Below, piece after piece: positions 55,766-64,000 of a stretch of DNA of 64,000 nucleotides. The DNA lies in NCBI GenBank assembly GCA_024734495.1, contig JALMQS010000682.1, positions 84,008 through 148,007 of the forward strand, read 5' to 3'. This stretch comes from Forficula auricularia (Eukaryota > Arthropoda > Insecta > Dermaptera > Forficulidae). The translations under genes were made by a program, and so were the position numbers. Every line of letters begins with the position of its first letter. Position 1 is the stretch's first letter. Under the pieces are notes generated by a model. That model was not told the DNA's origin, did no database searches, and saw nothing but the letters and a program-made list of their open reading frames with translations.

Positions 55766-56080
55766 TAACCGAGATTTAATCAGTTCTTAATCTCAATACA
55801 AAAAACAACATGTGAAATTTTGTTTTGATATTTTCCATAGTTTTTGAGCTAAAGCGTACACAAAATTTGGAACTTGTTCTGACGTACTAACAAACATTTT
55901 GACAAAATAATTAATATCTCGAAAATTATAATATTTTTGATGTTTACTCTATAATGCTTTCTTGTAGAGCAAAACGCCATGGTTTTGCTCAATTTTTTAT
56001 ATCGAAATACTTTTAGCCCTTTTTCCAAGAAGCGAAGCAAAAAAACAAAAACACATTTTTCATGGTCAAGTAAAAAGCAT
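55766..56080 (+). mobile_element. ACTTTACCATACA element, copy F (diverged 3' part)
   Basis: GATTTAATCAGTTCTTAATC, TTTGAGCTAAAGCGTAC and CAAAACGCCATGGTTTTGC follow the order of the 3' half of copy I, with more changes than other copies. Confidence 0.6.
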
Positions 56081-56166
56081 ATCGATACCTTTCATAGCCA
56101 TTCTTCGATACCATTACCAATTTTTCTTTTCGAGAATACTCAGTGGAAGAATATTAATACATATTT

Positions 56167-57270
56167 TTAATCGACTTCAAAAAAGGAGGAGGTTATCAAT
56201 TCGACTGAATTTTTTTGTATCTATGTTACCTGATTTCTTCGCCAATTGTGAACCAATTTTGATGATTTTTTTTTGCAGTGTGTTTCCGATTGGTATAGTT
56301 TCCGATTGGTACCATATAAATTTCATTGGTTTTGGACCTTTTTTGTTATGTATATTCACCCATAACTTCTTTGTTTATGAACCGATTTTGATAATTCTTT
56401 CTGCGTTTGGATCAGTATAGCTCCAAGGTAGTCATGATACCTATTTATTTATTTATTTATTCATTTTTATGTATGTTCAGCGAGAACATTTTACCACGTG
56501 GACCGATTTCGATAATTCTTTTTTTATCGAAAAGGTGGTATCTTAGGGGTTGTCCCATATTAATTTGGTCAAGTTCTGATGATATGATCAATGACGAAAT
56601 AGCGGAAATCTCCAATTCTCATGAGCAAATATTCGAAATTATAATATATAAAATATTTTATAAAAAAAATCTTAAAACGTTCATTTAAAAACCGCTAACG
56701 TTTAGAGACGTTTAATTATGAATTGAATTTTATTATCATTTTCTGTTTCATTCGCCCGACGCTTTCTTACGAGATGCATGCAAGGTATTTAAGTCACTAT
56801 TGTTAACCACGCTAAAAAGAGAAAAATAAAAATTATTTTTAAGAAAAAAGAAACCGACTTCAAAAAAATTATATCCATCAAATAAAATAATAAAAACTCA
56901 AAAATAAAATAAAATACAATAAAAGTTATAAAATAATTATCTTATTTAGTTACAACTAAACGATGAAATTGTTACATGAAATCACTTTTTGAAGTCGGTG
57001 CCAAACAAACTATATAAGCGAGCTTACGCGATGTCGACTTCATTACCCGCGTACTAAGTACGATCCGTCGAGTTCGATTCATAAAATGTATATGTTTGGG
57101 ACCGACTTCAAAAACAGATTTCATGTAACAATTTCATCATTTAGTTGTAACTAAATTAGATAATTATTTTATACCTTTTAGTGCATTTTATTTGAATTTT
57201 GAGTTCTTATTATTTTATTTGTTGCATTTAATTTTTTTGAAGTTGTTTTTTTTTCTTAATTAAAAATATA
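56167..57270 (+). mobile_element. ACCGACTTC element, copy 5
   Basis: Opens with TCGACTTCAAAAAAGGAGG and includes the longer variant of the middle (TGCGTTTGGATCAGTATAGC, also at 40470). The inner hairpin centres near 57030 (TGTCGACTTCATTACCCG). Confidence 0.8.
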
Positions 57271-58127
57271 TTAGTTCAAAGTACAATTATAATTTAAATA
57301 AATTCACGTGCATTTTATGTTTAATTTTCTATGAATTGTCATAGATTGGATAAGTTAGAGAAAGAGAGAGAAATAGGTAGGGATAAATTTAATTTAAACT
57401 TTAAGCGTTAGGGGATTAATTGCTGTGTGGAAATCAAATAGAATCCACGTTGAATGCTCACGAACTTGTTTCTACAACTTTGTTTTGAAATTCACAACTT
57501 AAAATATCATCTATACTAGTATTCTCGCGAATACTATTTATAGAACAATTTATTTCGGAAATATCTCCGTTTGGTATAAATTTATATCGGGTTTAAATAT
57601 AGAATTTGAATTGACTTTTTATTTCTTCTTGGTTTTTATTATTTTATAAAAGCTGAGTGAATATTTATTATTAAATTTATATCAGAGAGAAAACCATTAT
57701 ATTTTTTGTAATACCTATCACGAAAGTCCGATTTTCGAGAGACATTAAGTAGAGGTAAACCGACTGATTTCTGAGTGACTAAAATTAGTAAATCGTTTTC
57801 TTTACATCCCATTCTACTTTCCAGAAGATTTATTCGAAAACGGTATAGAGTATGTTGTTTATATATCAGTGGTTCTTAACCTATGGGTCGCTAAGTATAT
57901 TCTTTGGATCGCGCAGTGTCGTTAAAAAATATTTTACTAGCATTTATTTTCAATAAGTTTATAAATATTTATTTTAATTTATTTAATACTTATAAGTAAA
58001 AATATAAAAAACACGTGCTTTTTCATTAAATTTTCCCTGAATCTATAAGTAGGTACCTTTGTTTATCTTAATTGGTAAAAGTGACTTAAATAATAAACTG
58101 GCACGTTCTGATGTGGCCATCCACTTG
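57271..58127. other. AT-rich DNA with a hAT end remnant
   Basis: CAGTGGTTCTTAACCTATGG at 57877 resembles one end of a hAT element; nothing else is recognised. Confidence 0.45.
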
Positions 58128-58960
58128 ACTTTACCATACAACCTGGTCTTCTGGGGTCCCACTGATTATGTATACAAAATTTGGTTGAGTTTGCTCAAAT
58201 GGCCTAGATTTTTTATTCTCAACACCCTCCTCCACCCCCCTTAATTTTGGGTCACAATCTAATCAGCTCTTGGGTTCTGGATGTGCAGATAGTGTCAGCG
58301 CTCCTCGGACTAGGGGTTGCCCACAGAAACAAAATCAATTATTATAAGGGCAACTCCAGTCTGGTGAGCAACATTGCAGCAAGGTTTGGGGATGGGCTCG
58401 GGTTCTGTGAGAGTTGAAGCCATCACACTCTCGTGGAAGGGAGTGTGGTGGCATAAAGCGGTGCCTCCCCTTGTCGCCCTGGGAATTTCCCAGAGAACTT
58501 TATGCGATATGACCTTCAGGGCAATGAGGGGTTCTTTGATGAATTTTTATAGCTTCAACAGGAGAACTTATAGGGAAATCGCCATGCGCTAGAAATTGTA
58601 TAAAGAAAATAAAAATTGTAAATATATTATGTGAATATTCCTATAATTATGTAAATACTCCTATAATTAAATTCACCCGACTATGTAAATATTTCTTGTT
58701 AGTGGAGGCCCCCACCTGCGTGGCCCAATAAACGTAAAAATCAATTCACCAAAACTACTTGTAAAATTTGGTTTTGATATTCACAGTTTTTGAGCTAGCT
58801 CGTCCACCAAAAATTTGGTAACGCACAGACTAACTAACTAACAGACATTTTGACAAAACAGTTATTATCTCGAAAATATAATTTTTTCGATGTTCTCTTA
58901 TTAGGACTTTTTTCTATACCGAAATACCATGGTTTCGAATAGTTCAAAATGTAGAGTGTT
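58128..58960 (+). mobile_element. ACTTTACCATACA element, copy G, split by a LINE fragment
   Basis: 58128-58272 carries the 5' end and one unit up to AATCTAATCAGCTCTTG, and 58745-58960 resumes with CACCAAAACTACTTG and TGAGCTAGCTCGTCCACC. Confidence 0.75.
58273..58744 (+). mobile_element. LINE 3' end fragment, R2-like C-terminus
   Basis: Reading across frames the translation contains GLGVAHRNKINYYKG, then ITLSWKGVWWHKAVPPLVAL, GISQRTLCDMTFRAMRGSLM and NFYSFNRRT before a stop at 58591. The W-(K/R)-G-x-W ... LG ... L ... R ... G ... F pattern resembles the end of the restriction-like endonuclease domain of R2-type non-LTR elements. A short untranslated tail with GAGGCCCCCACCTGCG and AATAAA follows. 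It is not an intact domain. Confidence 0.5.
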
Positions 58961-59395
58961 TCTTTTCGTTATCATATTAGCCATTAATCGGGAATTTTCG
59001 CTAATATTTTAAAGGGATCAAATTATGTACATAATATCGATTTAAAGTTTATTTTCAATTAATTTTAAATAATATTTTTAAGAAAGTACTTTTTAGTTTA
59101 GACGTTCTTAAGTTATTCCAGTTATTTTTGAATTCAGACACCCAGACCGAAACAGATAGAAAAATCATGGTTGAAAATGATTTTTCTCCACGTTTCAGAC
59201 ATTTTTAAACACAATGACCAAAAACAAGTTTAAAAATTTTAATAAGCTAAGTGTTGGTCGGATTCACAGACAGGGTTTCGTATCTATCGTATCTAATATA
59301 TATAAATTTCTAGCTGAATGATCCGTCGCTTCATGAATTCAATACTTCAGCCCACCTAGAAAGGCCGGAAGGCATAAATAATTTATTTTATTTTT

Positions 59396-60105
59396 TAACC
59401 GACTTCAAAAAAGGAGGTTCTCTATTCGACTGAATTTTTTTTTTTTTTTTTTGTGCCTATGTTACCTCATATCTCCGCCAATTGTGAACCGATTTTGAAA
59501 AATTTTTTTGCATTGGGTCCAGTCTACGTTCCGATTGGTCCCATTTTTTTCGTAGGTATTAGACCTTTTTTGTTAGGTTTGTTCAGGACTAACTTCTTTG
59601 TTTATGAACCGATTTCGATGATTCTTTTTTTATTAGAAAGGGGGTATCTTAGGGATGGTGCAATATTAATTTGGTCAAGTTCTGATGATAGGATCACTAT
59701 TAATAACATCACTAAAAAGAGAAAATAAAAATTTTTAAGAAAAAAATAAAACCGACTTCAAAAATTAAATGCAACAAATAAAATACACTAAAAGGTATAA
59801 AATAATTATTATCTTATTTAGTTACAACTAAACGACGAAATATTAACATGAAATTACTTTTTGAAGTCGGTGCCAAACATATACCTTTTATGAATCGCAC
59901 TCGACGGATCTTAGTACGTTTGGTGGGTACGCTCGCTATAGGTAGAGTTTGTTTGGCACCGACTTCAAAAAGTAATTTCATGTTAATATTTCGTCGTTTA
60001 GTTGTAACTAAATAAGATAATAATTATTTTATACCTTTTAGTGTATTTTATTTGTTGCATTTAATTTTTTTGAAGTCGGTTTTGTTTTTTCTTAAAAATT
60101 TTTTT
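59396..60105 (+). mobile_element. ACCGACTTC element, copy 6 (most complete)
   Basis: Runs from ACCGACTTCAAAAAAGGAGG to TTTTTGAAGTCGGTTTTG. The first half is unique and the second half is a long hairpin centred on GGTGGGTACGCTCGC at about 59928. Confidence 0.85.
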
Positions 60106-60174
60106 AATAGACTTCATGAACAATTCCTAAATATTAAGTGAAGTATTTTTTCACATGTTGTGGGATAAATTAGT

Positions 60175-60290
60175 GTTGGGGCCAGATTGTTGCCTGTGTA
60201 GCTTTTGCGGTGACCTGGTCTTGAACCCGGGCTTGTTGATTCGTAGTCAAGGACTCGAACCACTCTGACAATATGACACTTCCTGATAAA
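60175..60290 (-). mobile_element. tRNA-derived SINE head
   Basis: On the - strand: TGTCAGAGTGGTTCGAGTCC (box A region) and GGGTTCAAGACCAGGTCACC (box B). The tail is not defined. Confidence 0.6.
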
Positions 60291-60387
60291 CAATTATATC
60301 TTGCAATATACCTAAGATATCAAATCCGTTCTTATTTGTCCTTCATAACGAGAGAATGAACTAATTTATGATTTTTTTTAGGTATAT

Positions 60388-60560
60388 TCTGGCAGATGTC
60401 TCAAAGATTAAGCCATGCATGTCTCAGTGCAAGCTACACTAAGGTGAAACCGCAAATGGCTCATTAAATCAGTTATGATTTATTAGATGATACATTATAT
60501 TACTTAGATAACTGTTGCAATTCTAGAGCTAATAAATGCAAACGGAGTTGTGTTGTAATA
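60388..60560 (+). pseudogene. 18S rRNA 5' fragment (rRNA pseudogene)
   Basis: GTCTCAAAGATTAAGCCATG, AAGGTGAAACCGCAAATGGC, TCATTAAATCAGTTATGAT and AATTCTAGAGCTAATAAATG follow in the order of the first ~150 bases of eukaryotic 18S rRNA, with substitutions at normally invariant places. No further rRNA follows, so it is a stray diverged fragment and not a ribosomal repeat. Confidence 0.9.
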
Positions 60561-60814
60561 ATGTACTCTTCGGAAACATAAAATATCGTATATTATTATA
60601 AATTTGTTCATTTTTGGATTACCTCTTTATTCTCATCAACTGCAGAAACTCGATTGATGAACAGCGAAATGGAAACGTCCGTTTTCCCATCTGGAAAAAT
60701 AATAATAAAAAATTATTAAGCAATCAGGGAATTACTACTCCATCTAGTTCGGTTATATATTTTCTTACTTTATTAAGATTAAGCATGAACCATGAATGAA
60801 GAAATCCACATCAT

Positions 60815-61800
60815 AACATAAATAAATAAATAAATAAATCTTTATTACTCGACCTGCTTAGAGGCACAAGTCCTCGGTGGCTAGGTCAACAAAACATCAC
60901 TACAAATTAACTACAGAAATTAATAAACATAAATACAAATCAATTAAAAGAAATTAACAAACAAGAAAAAAAATAAAAGAGAAATGTATGTTCATTAACA
61001 AATAACATGATCATAGATTTCCATCAAAAGACAAAAAGTAATTTACAAATTCCGCGTAAAAACCCGATACCAGGAGCAAACGACGCATTAGCCATCCCGA
61101 CATTTGCCATAAGTTGTTAAGGAAATCTGGACAAAACCTTAACAAGGATGGTATGACCTCTCTCTACCTCAGGTAATCTCTGCTTGTGAGAACTAAATAA
61201 AATATTGCACAACTCTAGGACATTAGGACTTGACATAATTTATAATTGATTTAATCATAGGGGGGAGAGGACTATAATCCCAAGTAGTAACAGACAGACT
61301 GTTCCACAAATCAATGCCAGATCCTACAAATGAATGTAAACCGATATTTTTAAAGATTCTTGACTCACGAATCTTTTTTCTATGATCACCTCTACCTAAA
61401 TAACTTGGCTCCTGAAATCTATTATTTCCTCCCAACTCCTAAAACCCTTTGAAAATCACTTTCAATTTAGCCCATTCCCTTCTCTCCAATAAGCTAGACC
61501 ATCCTAATTCATTAATCATTGAAGTGACACTACTAAACCTATCAAATTTACCAAAAACAAATCTAGCCGCCCTCCTTTGTACCATATCAATTTTTCTCTC
61601 TAATCGTTGCGGATGTTTGTCCCAAACCACCAAACAATACTCTAAATTAGGTCTTAGATAAGTTAAATAAACTTTTAACTTAACTTCTCTAGATGTACCC
61701 TTCAAAATTCTACCAAACATTCCCAATTTCCTATAAGCCTTATTGACTATATAACTAATATGCATATCCCATTTTAAATTTGCCTGAATATGTATGCCTT
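60815..61800 (-). mobile_element. LINE 3' end (CR1/L2-like), third LINE family
   Basis: On the - strand 61765-61439 encodes the part after the reverse transcriptase active site: NKAYRKLGMFGRILKG, LKVYLTYLRPNLEYCLVVWD, IDMVQRRAARFVFGK and SSLLERREWAKL. 61435-61223 (other frame) has DLWNSLSV. The 3' end is a (TTTA)n repeat, seen on the + strand as AAATAAATAAATAAATCTTT near 60820-60842. It is 5' truncated with one frame break. Confidence 0.85.
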
Positions 61801-62200
61801 AATATTTATAAAATTTAGATTCGTTGATAATATTTTCATTAATATAATAATTTTGAGGACTAACCAGATTTCTACAACTAAATCTAACCAAATAACATAT
61901 CACCCCATATATGTTATGTTGCTAACCTTCGGTTATCTTTTGGGAACCGATGAAATGGCCGCTGTCACAAAACTGTATTTTAATAGATTTTTACCAGAGA
62001 TCGGATTTTTATGCAGTGAAAACCACTATAAAATATGTAGAACAAAAACCTCAAAGCAAAAACATTGAAACATGCAATGAAATAGCCAAAATATTTTTTT
62101 ATGTAATTGTTAATACATATATTACGAAAAAAGCACTAACAGCAAAATAAATAATAAAAAAAATAATTATTTTCCAAAATGATTATAATATAATAAATAA
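61801..62200. other. AT-rich DNA, nothing recognised
   Basis: Possibly the continuation of the LINE, but no reading frame is convincing. Confidence 0.4.
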
Positions 62201-62203
62201 TAG

Positions 62204-62482
62204 TTTTTGAGCTAGCTGGTCCACAAAATTTGGAAACGCACAGACTAACAAAATAACAGACTAACTAACCAACAGACATTTTGACAAAACAGTTATTATC
62301 TCGAAAAATATAATTTTTTCGATGTTCACTAATTAGAGCTTTTTTGTAGATCGAAATGCCATGGCTTCGCCTATTTTTTTTTATCAAAATAGTTTCAGCC
62401 GTTTTTAAGATATTTTGAAAAAAACAAACTTTTTTCATACACGATTACAATACCTAACCATACCTTGTATGGTAAAGTAAAA
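62204..62482 (+). mobile_element. ACTTTACCATACA element, copy H (3' part)
   Basis: TTTTTGAGCTAGCTGGTCCA through CATACCTTGTATGGTAAAGT; the 5' half is missing. Confidence 0.78.
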
Positions 62483-62628
62483 TCAAAATTTGAAGCCAGG
62501 AATGAGGAGGCTTTGTTCCCCATGTGGGCGCCTTTATCTCTGACAGAAAGACAGACATTATACCGAGTTTATTATGACCTAAAACTCAAAAAAATAAGTT
62601 GACGTGTTCTGATGTGGCCATCCACTTG

Positions 62629-63550
62629 ACTTTACCATACAACCTGGCCCCTCACTTATATTTAATATTTAATAAAATTATTTATAATCATATAATCATG
62701 TAGGGGGGGGTTAGTTTTTGCATTTTTAGACTCCTGGGACCCACTGATTATGTATACAAAATTGGTTGAGTTTGGTAAATGGCAAAGATTTTCATTTTTT
62801 GACCCTCCGCCCCCCCCCCCCATTTCGGGTGGTTAGTTTTTTCATTTTTAGACCTCTTGGGACCCACTGATTATGTATACAAAATTTGGTTTAGTTTGGT
62901 AAATGGCCAAGATTTTCATTTTTGACCCTCCGCCCCCCCCCTATTTCGGGTGGTTAGTTTTTTCATTTTTAGACTTCTTGGGACCCACTGATTATGTATA
63001 CAAAATTTTGTTTAGTTTGGTAAATGTCCAAGATTTTCATTTTTTGACCCTCCTCCCCCTCATTTTGGGCGGTTAGATTTTGCATTTTTAGACTTCTGGG
63101 GGTCCACTGATTATATATACAAAATTTGGTTGAGTTTGCTCAAACGACCTAGATTTTTAATTTTTAACCCCCCTCGACCCCCCTTAATTTTGGGTCGATA
63201 TGCACCAAAATCTAATCAGCTCTTAATCTCAATGGACCAAAACTACGTGTGAAATTTGGTTTCGATATTCACACTAGTTTTTGAGCTAGCTCGTCCACAA
63301 ATTTGGTAACGCACAAACTAACTAACTAACTAACAGACATTCTGACAAAACAATTATTATCTCGAAAAATATAATTTTTTCGATGTTCACTTATTAGAGC
63401 TTTTTTGTAGACCGAAATGCCATGGTTTCGCTCAATTTTTTTAATCAAAATAGTTCAGCCGTTTTTTAGATATTTTAAAAAAATAGAAGGAAAAAACCCA
63501 CTTTTTTCATGCACGATTACAATACTTGAACATACCCTGTATGGTAAAGT
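62629..63550 (+). mobile_element. ACTTTACCATACA element, copy I (complete)
   Basis: Both ends present (ACTTTACCATACAACCTGG; CCCTGTATGGTAAAGT). About five minisatellite units of roughly 115 bp lie at 62700-63180, followed by the unique 3' part. This is the reference copy for the family; no protein coding was found. Confidence 0.85.
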
Positions 63551-64000
63551 AAAATGCAGGGGTAATAATCGGTTTCGACATTTTCTACCTTTCTAATGAA
63601 TAAAGGCAAGTAATTGTTTATTTTATATATCTAGTCTAAACTGTCACGTGATAAAAGAGTATTTAGATGAAACCCTGCCTTATTTATGTTTCACTTGTGA
63701 ATAATAACTCCCCTCATACTTTAATTTAAATATGTTTAAACGTTGCTCTTTTTTCCATAATAGTAAAAACGAAATTGAATAAATTATTCTATTGCGAGTA
63801 AAATAATTATAGTAGATTTATCGCCCCCTCCCTTCAACTTGAACAACAGATTATCATATTTGTTTTTTGGTGTATAATAATAAGAATGTTAAGTAGGAAA
63901 TTATATATGTATAATTAAGTAACTAACGAATGTATTTTTAAAAGTCAAATGAACGTATTTGTCAAGGCTGCTGAAGAAAAAATACCGTGGCGTGTTTAGT
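63551..64000. other. AT-rich DNA, nothing recognised
   Basis: No exon, RNA or bounded repeat identified up to the window end. Confidence 0.5.

Overview
The window reads as a stretch of AT-rich arthropod nuclear genome, most likely insect. Coding DNA is sparse, exons are short and introns run to many kilobases, and several generations of decayed transposons sit inside one another. I see no bacterial operons, CRISPR arrays or viral genes.

Two host genes are supported. On the + strand, the last two coding exons of an ATP23-like mitochondrial metalloprotease (316-588 and 8036-8185) flank a 7.4 kb intron packed with repeats. On the - strand, at least five exons of a Cys-loop ligand-gated (probably chloride) channel are spread over 32 kb: extracellular domain 54486-54709, Cys-loop 48083-48165, TM1/TM2 39332-39529, TM3 31445-31738, intracellular loop 23916-24248 and TM4 22359-22553. 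Exon phases join cleanly at the 5' end. The TM1/TM2 exon appears to lack one base, and the TM3-to-loop join is also out of phase by one base, which suggests assembly errors, decay or an unseen exon.

The remainder is mobile DNA. It includes four mariner copies plus one mariner end fragment, a Tc1-like copy duplicated nearby, several hAT, pogo-like and piggyBac-like non-autonomous elements with clear target duplications, three kinds of LINE, several tRNA-derived SINEs, a probable solo LTR, and two high-copy families (one bounded by ACTTTACCATACA with an internal 115 bp C-rich minisatellite, one starting ACCGACTTCAAAAAA).

The most interesting pattern is a set of long foldback (palindromic) elements. 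Many carry, in one or both arms, the core CTGANGA - short stem-loop - GAAA - NTH, which is the conserved core of a hammerhead ribozyme. At least four unrelated sequence families share this architecture, and in the best copies the bases between GAAA and the cleavage site are self-complementary, as expected for a ribozyme acting as a dimer. Hammerheads are known in Penelope-like elements and retrozymes; their repeated occurrence in head-to-head foldbacks without any visible Penelope reverse transcriptase is what deserves checking.

Other oddities are a shuffled block strongly resembling primate Alu (about 43173-43650), an 18S rRNA fragment (about 60388-60560), a SINE whose 3' tail matches the resident LINE, and two strongly G-rich tracts.
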